From Gammaproteobacteria bacterium (GTDB lineage: Bacteria > Pseudomonadota > Gammaproteobacteria > SURF-13), in assembly GCA_016195665.1 (NCBI GenBank), contig JACPZD010000039.1:1-62471 (forward strand): 62,471 nucleotides of DNA, written 5' to 3'. Each line of letters begins with the position of its first letter. Within the stretch, counting starts at the first letter, position 1. Below, one piece after another: positions 6,648 to 15,380 of this stretch. The translations under genes were made by a program, and so were the position numbers. The notes beneath the pieces were generated by a model that saw only the letters and a program-made list of their open reading frames with translations, did not search any database and had not been told where the DNA came from.

Positions 6648-8444
6648 TTAACGCAGATAGCCTTCCATGGCCAATTTGTTCAACACCAGTTGCGCCGCCT
6701 CCAGGGGAGAGTAATCCTGGGTGTCTATGACGAGTTCTGCATCTTGGGGTATTTCATAGGGATCGCTGATCCCGGTAAACTCCTTGATCAATCCCGCCCT
6801 GGCCTTGGCGTAGAGGCCCTTGCGGTCGCGTCTTTCGCAGATTTCCAGCGGGGTGGAAACATAGATCTCGATAAAGCCGCCGTAGGCAGACATCATCTCC
6901 CTGACCTGCCTGCGCGTCGCTTCATAAGGCGCAATTGGCGCGCAAATCGCAATCCCGCCGTGCTTGGTGATTTCACTTGCCACAAAACCGATGCGCAGGA
7001 TGTTCAAGTTCCGGTGTTCGCGCGAGAATCCCAGTTCGCTAGAGAGGTGTTTACGAACCACGTCGCCGTCCAGCAACGTCACCGAGCGGTTTCCGAGCTC
7101 CATCAGCTTGGCGAGCAGCGCCCTGGCGATGGTGGACTTTCCCGAACCGGACAGGCCGGTAAAAAAGAGGGTAACGCCCTGTCTATATTTCGGAAGATGA
7201 ATCCTGCGCAACTCCGCCACGATCTCCGGGTAGGAAAACCACGGGGGAATCTCCAGATCCTCCGCGAGCCTTCTCGTCAATTCGGTATTTGAAAGAGCGA
7301 GGACCCGTTGCGTTGGTTTTACCTGATCGCTGGGGAGATACTCCGCGCGCTCTTCCACGTAAAGCATGTTGTGTACAGGCAAAATCTCAATGCCTAATTC
7401 TGACGTACAGGGAAGAGCGACAGCGAAGGGTTCTACTAATGTCGTGGGTCGCTCCCGGCGTCCTGCCTCCCGCGACATTAGTTCTTCCCTGTACGTCAGA
7501 GGCAGGACGCCGGGAGCGACTTGATGGGTGGAAAGCGGCTGATCCGAATGTTCAGTTATGCCCCCCGCCGAGTCCATCATGAGGATATGGGAACAGCCGA
7601 AGTTCTTGCGGATGATGGCGAACAATAGCGCCTCACGCGGGCCCGCATGGCGCAGTGGCAGCGGCAGCAATGATAGCAGCGCGCTCCCTTCCGGATAATA
7701 TCTTAATGCTTGTTCATGGCAACGTATGCGTGTGTAATGCCCGCCGTCCCCCGGATTCGATGGTCCCGCTACGGGATGGATAAAGAGATTTGCCTCGGCC
7801 ATCCTGGCGGCAAACGCGGCTGCTTCAATCTGAGCGCGGTGCATGGGTTGCTGCGTGTGTACGGCGACTGTTTTACGCCAGCCGGCGCGAGTAAACGCCT
7901 CTCTCACTTCTCTCGGGGTGAGGCGTAAATGAATGAAATCATAATGGGCCGGCAGTTCGATGCCGAAGACACGGCCGCCCAGGTAAACGGGATGAACTTG
8001 ATGCAGCAGGAAATGCACTCCGGGATGGCTGTTATCCCGAGAACCGTGGATCTGTGTGGCTTCCAATGACTTATCTGGTCTCCAGATGTCCGTTACCTGC
8101 ATCACGGCAAGCAGAACGCCTTCCGGGTCGCGCAATGCGATGGGCTGGCCCGCTGAGAGCCCCTCGGCAAATTTTTCCGTCACATCGAGCATAATAGGTA
8201 TCGGCCAGAGCAGGCCATTTGCAAGCCGGCCGTGCTGGAGCACGCTTGCATAGTCGGCCTGATTCATGAACCCTATCAGCGGTGAAAACGCACCGGTTAG
8301 CAAGAGTTCAAGATCGCTTAGCTGGGGGGCGGTGAGATCCCAGGAGGGAAAATCCTTGGAGGCGGCCCTATATTGAGCCGCCTCTGCCGGAGAGACTAAC
8401 AACTCGGTCAGTTTGCCGCCGTGGGGAGAGGGGAGGGCAGTCAT
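6648..8444 (-). CDS. cysC: Sulfurylase-like/APS kinase fusion with an in-frame palindromic insert
   Basis: A 598-residue fusion: PUA-like and ATP-sulfurylase-like domains (about 1-425), then APS kinase. The kinase domain looks intact: P-loop GLSGSGKST (430-438), DGDVVRKHLSSELGFS, and the ICERRDRKGLY region; it would make PAPS from APS. The sulfurylase core is degenerate: where active enzymes carry QTRNPxHxxH this one has HTQQPMHRAQ (196-205), losing the arginine and the second histidine, so sulfate activation by this domain is doubtful. Residues 309-348 are encoded exactly by a 120-bp palindromic repeat (7401-7520) whose relative lies at 20491-20607; the conserved sequence resumes at ELGIEILPVHNMLYVEE. 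Divergent from the glycan genes; PAPS could serve glycan sulfation or assimilation. Confidence 0.85.
   Translation of the reverse strand: MTALPSPHGGKLTELLVSPAEAAQYRAASKDFPSWDLTAPQLSDLELLLTGAFSPLIGFMNQADYASVLQHGRLANGLLWPIPIMLDVTEKFAEGLSAGQPIALRDPEGVLLAVMQVTDIWRPDKSLEATQIHGSRDNSHPGVHFLLHQVHPVYLGGRVFGIELPAHYDFIHLRLTPREVREAFTRAGWRKTVAVHTQQPMHRAQIEAAAFAARMAEANLFIHPVAGPSNPGDGGHYTRIRCHEQALRYYPEGSALLSLLPLPLRHAGPREALLFAIIRKNFGCSHILMMDSAGGITEHSDQPLSTHQVAPGVLPLTYREELMSREAGRRERPTTLVEPFAVALPCTSELGIEILPVHNMLYVEERAEYLPSDQVKPTQRVLALSNTELTRRLAEDLEIPPWFSYPEIVAELRRIHLPKYRQGVTLFFTGLSGSGKSTIARALLAKLMELGNRSVTLLDGDVVRKHLSSELGFSREHRNLNILRIGFVASEITKHGGIAICAPIAPYEATRRQVREMMSAYGGFIEIYVSTPLEICERRDRKGLYAKARAGLIKEFTGISDPYEIPQDAELVIDTQDYSPLEAAQLVLNKLAMEGYLR
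7401..7520. repeat. 120-bp nested palindromic element inside the APS kinase gene
   Basis: Ends TGACGTACAGGGAAGA (7401-7416) and TCTTCCCTGTACGTCA (7483-7498) form a perfect 16-bp inverted repeat. A 14-bp arm (7435-7448) pairs with 7469-7482 with one mismatch. A perfect 22-bp arm at 7448-7469 pairs with 7499-7520. The length is exactly 40 codons with no stop in the host frame, and a diverged copy sits between genes at 20491-20607. This is like the Rickettsia palindromic elements, which also insert in-frame into proteins. Confidence 0.8.
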
Positions 8445-8612
8445 GAGGTTCTATATGTTACCTATTCGGATCGCGTGGCTGGCTCTAGGCGCCCTCTAGG
8501 CGACATCGTCAAGTTATTACAGATGAAAACTAGTAAAATCACATTGTTATCCACTTAATTCTAATTGGATAACGCATGCCGGGCAACCTCTATATTTGAA
8601 GGGCTGCGCATA

Positions 8613-10076
8613 ATGAAAAAAATATTTTTAAATACGAGCATTTTTTGGGTATTTGCCGGCATCATCGTGCTCGCCCTATTCAGCATCCCAAAATTGAGTT
8701 TAACCCTCCTAGGGGGGGAGATAAGTTCCCTTGGCACGGTCTCAGGCGCCGCTGCAGCCGGTTTGCTGCTGTTTTTTGTTTGGAGGCATCATTCATGGCT
8801 GGCAGCTCTGATACAACGTCCCATTCATAATCTGACGAGAATACCCGTAACCGTGTGGTTGATATCGTTGATAGTGATGGGGGTATTGTTGAGATATATG
8901 TGGGCAGTGAGCTTTCCGGCGCCGCTCAGTTCCGATGGCGCAACGTATTTTGGTCTGGCGGAGAGGCTGCTGAAGTTTGGTTATTATCGTGACGCCGTAG
9001 GAAATTATGCCTATTGGCCACCGGGATACCCCTTTGCCCTCTATGCCGTTTTCATGTTGACGGGCGCCAAGACGTGGGTCATTGTTTTGATCAATCTTCT
9101 CGCCTACTCCCTGAGTATCCTGATTGCCTGGAGACTGGCGCAACTGCTATTCAACGAGGCGGTGGCGAGGTTCTCGACGCTCATTGTCGCACTGTGGCCA
9201 AACGCCATCTTCTCCACCGTTGTGGCGGGCAAAGAGATGCTGCTGGTGCTTTTGTTGCCGTTAGCGCTGCTGTTATATATGTATAGCACCCGATCGGTCA
9301 AACAGGGCGGGATATTTTCATTGCTAACAGGCGCTACGCTGGGCTTTGCAAGTTTGACACAGCCCTCCCTGCTGTTGTTTCCTGCCGTGCTTGCACTATA
9401 TGAATATTTGACCTCTGACAAGTGGAGTAAATCTGCCATAAGGATGGCCATAATATTGCTCGGTATGAGCGTGGTCATTACGCCATGGGCGGTCAGAAAT
9501 TATTCGATTTTTAATGCCCCCGTGTTGATTTCCACTAATGGCGGCGATGTCTTTTATAGGGCCAATAATCCGCTCGCGACGGGTGGTTATACACCGGTGG
9601 GTGAACGTGACCTGTGGCAATACGGTGAAATAGAGCGCAACAAACTGGGCTATCAATGGGCCAAGGAATGGATCGTGGCAAATCCTGCGTCATTTCTCGT
9701 GCTCGCCGTGAAAAAACAAATCCTGTTTCTGGGTGACGACGCGAACGGCGTCTATGAAACACTGAAAAGAGGTCTGGGGATAACGGATTTGCGTTATCCG
9801 CTCATTAAGGCGCTGAGTAACGCCTATTGGCTGGCGATATGGATACTTCTATTGATAATGCTTCGGCGTTACCACAGCACCGGCGCGGCTGATAACCCGG
9901 CAGTGATCCTGCTGATGTTGAGTGTGATCTATTTCTTTGCGATAGACAGTGTCTTTGAAAGCGGCAGCCGTCATCATCTGCCGCTGATTGTAATCCTGTC
10001 TACGCTCGCGTCCATGACGGCCTTGAAGAGCGCAGAGGTTTCATCTTCTGTTCGATCAGGCAGATCCGTATGTTGA
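8613..10076 (+). CDS. Polytopic GT39/ArnT-like glycosyltransferase
   Basis: About 487 residues with about ten or more hydrophobic segments. The first large periplasmic loop carries PAPLSSDGATYFGLAERLLK and YAYWPPGYPFALYAVF, the acidic-residue and proline pattern of family-39-like transferases that use polyprenyl-phosphate sugars. I placed the start at 8613 (MKKIFLNTSIFWVF) behind GAAGGG, rather than the upstream ATG at 8565, because the shorter form begins at the first membrane segment. The following gene overlaps its end by seven bases, so the two are probably co-transcribed. Likely attaches sugars on the periplasmic side in surface-glycan assembly. Confidence 0.78.
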   Translation: MKKIFLNTSIFWVFAGIIVLALFSIPKLSLTLLGGEISSLGTVSGAAAAGLLLFFVWRHHSWLAALIQRPIHNLTRIPVTVWLISLIVMGVLLRYMWAVSFPAPLSSDGATYFGLAERLLKFGYYRDAVGNYAYWPPGYPFALYAVFMLTGAKTWVIVLINLLAYSLSILIAWRLAQLLFNEAVARFSTLIVALWPNAIFSTVVAGKEMLLVLLLPLALLLYMYSTRSVKQGGIFSLLTGATLGFASLTQPSLLLFPAVLALYEYLTSDKWSKSAIRMAIILLGMSVVITPWAVRNYSIFNAPVLISTNGGDVFYRANNPLATGGYTPVGERDLWQYGEIERNKLGYQWAKEWIVANPASFLVLAVKKQILFLGDDANGVYETLKRGLGITDLRYPLIKALSNAYWLAIWILLLIMLRRYHSTGAADNPAVILLMLSVIYFFAIDSVFESGSRHHLPLIVILSTLASMTALKSAEVSSSVRSGRSVC

Positions 10077-13000
10077 GCAGGGTTCCGCGTCAACCTTGGT
10101 ACAAAGTGACTGCAGAGGGCAAGCTACAGCCTAACCACTTAGCGCCTCGGAGCGACGCTCTGATACCGAGCCGCCGGCTCTTCTATGCCGGTTTGATCTA
10201 TCTGGCGTTTGTCATATACGGCAGTCTTGTGCCGCTGGATTTCCACTATCATCCTCTCGCCGAGGCATGGCGGTCTTTTACCAACATCCCTTATTTGCGA
10301 TTAGGGGTTGGATCACGCGCCGACTGGGTGGCGAACATTCTGTTGTACATCCCGCTGGGATTCATAGGTGCAGCTTTGCTGGGAAGCAGGAATAGGTCAC
10401 TCATTGGAACCCTTGTTGCCGCCCTGTTGGTGTTCGCCTTTTCCGCGCTTATTGCCCTTGGCGTGGAGTTCAGCCAGCAATTTTTTCCGCCACGTACCGT
10501 GTCGCTCAACGATCTCATCGCTGAATTATTGGGTGCAGCGAGTGGGATTTTTCTATGGCAGGTAACCGGCAAAAGACTCACGCGGCTGGGGGTTGAAGTG
10601 GCCGTGGGGGGCGCCAATGCTATGCGCGCACTGATGGTGCTGTATGCTCTTGGTTATCTCATCATCAGTGTGTTCCCTTATGACTTTTTAGTGTCGGCCT
10701 CGGAGATTTCCTGGAAATTAGAGCATGCCGCGGACAGTGTGAGTTTTTGGCCCGCATCCTGTAACAGCCGGTTGTTATGTCTGATTAAACTCATGGCGGA
10801 AGCCGCTGCTGTGGCGCCATTGGGAGCATTGTTTGGCAAGTACCTTGCTAAACCACGCCACGGATTGTTTCCGGCATTATTGCTCGGTGCATTGCTCGGT
10901 CTGGTCATTGAGACGCTGCAATTCTTCCTTGCTTCAGGCGTCACCGAAGGTATTTCGGTGCTGACACGCGCCGTAGGCGTAGCGGCCGGATTAAAGCTAT
11001 TCAATTTCGCCAGTGTGGCCAATTTCAGGCGTTTGGAGGGCTATTTACGCCCAGCCGTGTTGTTGATGCTGCCCTTATATTTGCTCGGCTTGGCGCTGGT
11101 CAGTGGTTGGTTCAGAGCTGATTGGATCAGCATCGAGAAGGCGCTTGCCAAGCTCGATACGCTGCGATTCATCCCGTTTTATTATCACTACTACACGAGC
11201 GAAACCACAGCCTTGCGTAGCCTCCTGGTCACTGTAGCGATGTATCTGCCTGCGGGTCTCGGCTATTGGGCTTGGTCGCAACGCCGTGTTCATTATTCCG
11301 GAAACGCTGGCGGGGTGACGGCAGGATTGATCGGCGCGTTCATCGCGCTATTGATGGAGTCGAGCCGGTTGTTTCTGGAAGCTAAACGGCCTGATCCGAC
11401 GGATCTTCTCATCGCTGCACTGGCGGCGGGCTTTGCCTACATACTCACTGATAGGATAGCCCGCTGGTTTACGCAAGGGCCGGATAAGATGTCGGCGGTC
11501 AAGGCCGATGTCATGGCGCATCACATCGCTAAGGGCCTCGATCTAGGGCGCATGGCATTACGCCTGGTGGCGCTGCTCGCGGCTGCCGTTGTCCCCGCTG
11601 CTCTGTTGTATTATCCGCTGAAGCCTGTCTGGTTGGCGGCGGCGCTGATTTTGTATGGGTTGGCACTATGGCGGCGGCCGGCGCTTTGGCTGATCGTAAT
11701 TCCCGCTCTGCTCCCCGTGTTGGACCTGGCGCCCTGGTCAGGATGGTTCTTTCTGGATGAATTTGATCTTTTCGTCCTGGTCACGCTTGCGGTAGGCCTA
11801 TGGAGGCTCCCCAGTGAATGGCATACGGATATATCCAAAATCTCTGTGGTATTGCTCTTATTTGCAGTGGCGTCTTATGGCATCAGTGCGCTGATCGGAC
11901 TTTTGCCTTGGCAAGCGCTGGATGCCAACGCCTTTTCTAACTATTACAGTCATTACAACGCCGTCAGGATTCTTAAAGGTTTTGTCTGGGCCGTGGCGCT
12001 GCTCCCGCTCTGGCTGCATGCCGTGAGGCAAGGGGTAGAGGTTGGTAAACATTTTACAGCTGGTATGGTGCTGGGTTTGCTTGCCGTAACCACTGTGGCG
12101 CTGTGGGAGAGACTGGTTTTTCCGGGGTTATTTGACTTCACCAGCGATTACCGCATCAGTGCCACTTTTTCTGGGATGCACGTCGGCGGGGCCTATATAG
12201 ATGCTTATCTCAACGCCGCACTGCCGTTTGTCGCGCTTTGGCTCATCACCACCCGAGATGGGTGGACGCGTGGCGCTGCGCTGCTGTTGTTCTGCCTCGG
12301 CGGTTATGTGCTGCTGGTTACCTACTCCAGAGGCGCGTATCTGGCATTCGCCGTGGCAGCGACTATCATGAGCGTGGCCGCTATGCTGCAAGCGATCAGA
12401 CACAAGGAAGCAAAAATGCCGAGAGCCGCCGCCCTCATCGCCGTGGCGACGGCAATAGGGATTGCGGCGCTGGCGGTATATCAAGGCGGATATATGCAAG
12501 CGCGTTTCAGTCAAACCGGCAAAGACATCGGTATCAGAACTGCACACTGGAGTGACGCACTGCGTATGATGGATAAAGATGGGCTGACGCAATGGTTCGG
12601 TATGGGGCTCGGCAGTTATCCGCGCATCTATTCCAAAAAAAATTCCGAAGGAGTCATGCTGGCCACCTATCGCTACGAAACGGAAGACGGTAATATTTTT
12701 CTGCGGCTGTATTCCGGCGATGCGCTTTACCTCAATCAGGCTGCCGCGCTGAATCCGCACCAGCATTACCTCTTGTCCTTCGACGCCCGCAGTACAACTC
12801 CCGGGGCGCTATTGTCCGCGCCGGTGTGCGAGAAAGGATTACTGTATTCTTACCGCTGCGTGTGGCTCAGTAAAAATATATCGAATCCGGGCTGGGAGCG
12901 GCATGCCATCGCCTTTGATTCGGGCGAGACCGGTGCCGGCTGGTGGTTCCTGCGCCGTCCGGTCAAACTGTCGCTCTACGTTCCGCAATCACATACGGTG

Positions 13001-13432
13001 GTGGATGTGGATAATGTGCAACTCATCGGACCGGACGGAGTTGATCTCATCAGCAACGGCGATTTTTCCCAAGGAAACGCACGCTGGTTGTTTTCGACCG
13101 ATAATCACTGGCCCTGGCACATTGAAAATCTCTGGCTGCATCTATTCTTTGAGCAAGGCTGGATAGGCGTAGTGGCAACCGGGTTGTTAGTCATTGCCGC
13201 TCTGATGAGGTTGGTGAGTAGAATGCGTCAGGGTGAACTGTTTTCCGGTGCAGTCCTGGCCGCGCTTGGGGGCATGCTGGTGGTGGGGGCGGTTAACAGC
13301 CCGCTTGATGCGCCGCGCCTTATGCTGCTATTTTATTTTCTGCTGCTGATTGCTGTGATGGAGATACCAAGGCTGTTGTCAGGCAGGATCCAAGACGCAG
13401 CAAAGTGCTATAATACCGCCGGCGTTCAGTAG
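10070..13432 (+). CDS. Giant VanZ/O-antigen-ligase fusion membrane protein
   Basis: A 1120-residue protein with many membrane segments. Residues about 30-180 form a VanZ-like module (YGSLVPLDF, ADWVANILLYIPLGFIGA, VEFSQQFFPPRTVSLNDLIA). VanZ-like segments recur at about 190-310 and 320-460. From about 490 the protein resembles O-antigen ligase/Wzy-type polymerases, with a long loop (YVLLVTYSRGAYLAF, WFGMGLGSYPRIY). Within that loop, at about 860-1010, lies a beta-rich jelly-roll-like insertion (LSFDARSTTPGALLS, LISNGDFSQGNARW) resembling carbohydrate-binding modules, followed by the closing PWHIENLWLHLFFEQGWIG. I infer a polymerase or ligase for an exopolysaccharide or O-antigen. It starts within the preceding gene and is followed by GtrA and GtrB-like genes. 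Confidence 0.8.
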   Translation: MLSRVPRQPWYKVTAEGKLQPNHLAPRSDALIPSRRLFYAGLIYLAFVIYGSLVPLDFHYHPLAEAWRSFTNIPYLRLGVGSRADWVANILLYIPLGFIGAALLGSRNRSLIGTLVAALLVFAFSALIALGVEFSQQFFPPRTVSLNDLIAELLGAASGIFLWQVTGKRLTRLGVEVAVGGANAMRALMVLYALGYLIISVFPYDFLVSASEISWKLEHAADSVSFWPASCNSRLLCLIKLMAEAAAVAPLGALFGKYLAKPRHGLFPALLLGALLGLVIETLQFFLASGVTEGISVLTRAVGVAAGLKLFNFASVANFRRLEGYLRPAVLLMLPLYLLGLALVSGWFRADWISIEKALAKLDTLRFIPFYYHYYTSETTALRSLLVTVAMYLPAGLGYWAWSQRRVHYSGNAGGVTAGLIGAFIALLMESSRLFLEAKRPDPTDLLIAALAAGFAYILTDRIARWFTQGPDKMSAVKADVMAHHIAKGLDLGRMALRLVALLAAAVVPAALLYYPLKPVWLAAALILYGLALWRRPALWLIVIPALLPVLDLAPWSGWFFLDEFDLFVLVTLAVGLWRLPSEWHTDISKISVVLLLFAVASYGISALIGLLPWQALDANAFSNYYSHYNAVRILKGFVWAVALLPLWLHAVRQGVEVGKHFTAGMVLGLLAVTTVALWERLVFPGLFDFTSDYRISATFSGMHVGGAYIDAYLNAALPFVALWLITTRDGWTRGAALLLFCLGGYVLLVTYSRGAYLAFAVAATIMSVAAMLQAIRHKEAKMPRAAALIAVATAIGIAALAVYQGGYMQARFSQTGKDIGIRTAHWSDALRMMDKDGLTQWFGMGLGSYPRIYSKKNSEGVMLATYRYETEDGNIFLRLYSGDALYLNQAAALNPHQHYLLSFDARSTTPGALLSAPVCEKGLLYSYRCVWLSKNISNPGWERHAIAFDSGETGAGWWFLRRPVKLSLYVPQSHTVVDVDNVQLIGPDGVDLISNGDFSQGNARWLFSTDNHWPWHIENLWLHLFFEQGWIGVVATGLLVIAALMRLVSRMRQGELFSGAVLAALGGMLVVGAVNSPLDAPRLMLLFYFLLLIAVMEIPRLLSGRIQDAAKCYNTAGVQ

Positions 13433-13464
13433 TGAAAGATAGGTAAGGTGTCTGACGGGGTGAG

Positions 13465-13932
13465 GTGAGTGTGGGAACAAAGCCAACTAAGGCATCCAAA
13501 ACAGCCCTTGGTTTCTCAGCAGACGGCGTCCCTCTAAATCTTATAACCCAGTTTATCCGCTACGCAGGGGTCGGCGCGATAGGAACCGCCGCCCAATACC
13601 TTACGCTGATTCTGCTGGTTCAATTCCTCAAATTCGATCCGGTGACGGCTTCTGTTCACGGCTTCATTGTGGGGGGCTTCGTCAATTACTTCCTAAACTA
13701 CCGGATTACGTTCAAAAGCGATATCCCTCACAAGCAGGCAATACTGAAGTTTTTTGCAATTGCCTTTATAGGGCTCGCCATAAACTCCATGATGATGGCC
13801 GTTGCGATTGAATTTTTTAAGCTGCATTATCTGTTGAGTCAGGTGATCGCCACCGGCGTCATATTGATTTGGACCTTTTTAGGCAACAGATTATGGACTT
13901 TCAAGGGAGCCGGCCATGGAACAAAATATTAA
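13465..13932 (+). CDS. GtrA-family membrane protein
   Basis: 155 residues with four membrane segments, including FIRYAGVGAIGTAAQYLTLI and FIVGGFVNYFLNYRITFKSD, the latter a GtrA family signature (NY-x-xNRxxTF-like). GtrA proteins are thought to flip or present undecaprenyl-phosphate-linked glucose. The start is a GTG at 13465. The next gene, a GtrB/ArnC-like transferase, overlaps its 3' end by 17 bases, a typical gtrA-gtrB pair. Confidence 0.88.
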   Translation: MSVGTKPTKASKTALGFSADGVPLNLITQFIRYAGVGAIGTAAQYLTLILLVQFLKFDPVTASVHGFIVGGFVNYFLNYRITFKSDIPHKQAILKFFAIAFIGLAINSMMMAVAIEFFKLHYLLSQVIATGVILIWTFLGNRLWTFKGAGHGTKY

Positions 13933-14905
13933 GCCGGGGCAAACGGCGATTGCCGGCATACTGCTGTCGGTAGTCGTGCCCGCCTTCAACGAACAGGCGG
14001 TGTTGCAGGAATGCCATAGCCGCCTTTCCAAAGTCTTGGACACCCTCGGCATTCCCGCCGAGATCGTTTTCGTCAACGATGGAAGCACAGACAATACGCC
14101 GGAGGTGTTATACCGGTTGAGGGAGCAGGACCCGCGAGTCGCGGTCGTCGAGTTGAGCCGCAATTTTGGTAAGGAGATTGCGCTAAGCGCCGGATTGGAT
14201 CACGCCCTGGGTGAGGCGGTGGTGGTGATAGATGCAGATCTCCAGGATCCTCCGGAATTGATTCCAGAGCTGATAAAGCAGTGGCATGAGGGCTACGATG
14301 TGGTCTATGCGACACGTGTCGCGAGAGATGGTGAAACCTATTTGAAAAAGGCGACCGCAGGCGCTTTTTATCGCTTGATTCAGAAAGTCAGCCGGGTCAA
14401 GATTCCGGCGGATACCGGCGATTTCCGTCTGCTGAGCCGCCGGGCGGTGGATGCGCTCAAACAATTACGGGAACAGCATCGCTTCATGAAGGGCCTGTTC
14501 TCCTGGATAGGTTATCCGCAAAAGTCCGTGCCTTACCGCCGCGATCCGCGCTTTGCGGGCGAAACGAAATGGAATTATTGGCGGCTGTGGAATTTGGCCT
14601 TGGAGGGTATCACCTCGTTTACCATCGCCCCGCTGAAGCTGGCGTCATATATAGGAGTGCTCACGTCGTTGGCGGCATTTATCTACGCGGTCAGGGTGAT
14701 CTACAAAACATTGGTGTACGGAGACCCCGTGCAAGGCTATCCCTCATTGATGGTGGTGGTGTTGTTTTTGGGAGGGATACAGCTCCTCACGCTCGGCGTA
14801 ATAGGCGAATATCTTGGGCGCATGTTTGACGAGACCAAAAGCAGACCCTTGTATTTTACCAAGGCCTATCATCCGCCTAAAGTTCAGGCTTCACCACGGC
14901 TTTAA
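13916..14905 (+). CDS. GtrB/DPM1-like GT2 glycosyltransferase
   Basis: 329 residues. The N-terminal GT-A domain shows SVVVPAFNEQ, FVNDGSTDNT, the nucleotide-sugar DxD motif VVIDADLQDPPELIP and the QLREQHRFMKGLFSW region. Two C-terminal membrane helices follow (about 235-310; KLASYIGVLTSLAAFIYAV and SLMVVVLFLGGIQLLTLGVI). These enzymes load a sugar onto undecaprenyl phosphate at the cytoplasmic face. It overlaps gtrA, with which it should act; the GT39-like enzyme upstream is a plausible user of the product. Confidence 0.9.
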   Translation: MEQNIKPGQTAIAGILLSVVVPAFNEQAVLQECHSRLSKVLDTLGIPAEIVFVNDGSTDNTPEVLYRLREQDPRVAVVELSRNFGKEIALSAGLDHALGEAVVVIDADLQDPPELIPELIKQWHEGYDVVYATRVARDGETYLKKATAGAFYRLIQKVSRVKIPADTGDFRLLSRRAVDALKQLREQHRFMKGLFSWIGYPQKSVPYRRDPRFAGETKWNYWRLWNLALEGITSFTIAPLKLASYIGVLTSLAAFIYAVRVIYKTLVYGDPVQGYPSLMVVVLFLGGIQLLTLGVIGEYLGRMFDETKSRPLYFTKAYHPPKVQASPRL

Positions 14906-15335
14906 GGGACTGACGCGCCCGCTTGAACAGCCATAATCCCAGCGCTACTCCCGCCATATCCAGCAACACATCGGAAAGCGAGCTATAGCGGCCGATGACA
15001 AAGGATTGATGCCACTCATCCAGCACGCCGTATCCCGCGCTCCAGATAAAGGCAGTGGCGACCGCTGCGAAGACACTCGGCGTCCAGGCTTGCAGCGCCC
15101 AACCCGCGAGCCAGCCGAGCGCGCCGAACACGGGAACGTGCAGCAGGTTTTGCACGTTGGGCGGCACCCATACAAACAACCGATATACGAGCGGGTCATC
15201 GGGATAGAGAGTGCCGGGGATGGATGACAGCCAAAATAGCAACGCCATCATCGCCAGCGGATAGATGATATGCCAGCGCCGCACCGGCGCCTGTGCGCAA
15301 CGCACGAACAGATGTTTGAGGCCGCGGTTTTGCAT
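14877..15335 (-). CDS. VanZ-family membrane protein
   Basis: 152 residues with four membrane segments and the family pattern LLFWLSSIPG, NLLHVPVFGALGWLAGWAL, YGVLDEWHQSFVIGRYSSLS and DVLLDMAGVALG. VanZ-like proteins are common in exopolysaccharide and teicoplanin-resistance contexts, but their biochemical activity is unknown. It is transcribed towards the GT2 gene, overlapping its 3' end by 29 bases, and lies back to back with polA. Confidence 0.85.
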   Translation of the reverse strand: MQNRGLKHLFVRCAQAPVRRWHIIYPLAMMALLFWLSSIPGTLYPDDPLVYRLFVWVPPNVQNLLHVPVFGALGWLAGWALQAWTPSVFAAVATAFIWSAGYGVLDEWHQSFVIGRYSSLSDVLLDMAGVALGLWLFKRARQSLKAVVKPEL

Positions 15336-15380
15336 TAGACTAGCATCTTCATTAAAAAATCTTCACGCCACAGCCCCACT

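Noticed and set aside
6690-7292. 200-codon plus-strand frame opposite the APS kinase gene
   Set aside because: Exact shadow of a conserved coding region on the other strand; no independent motif.
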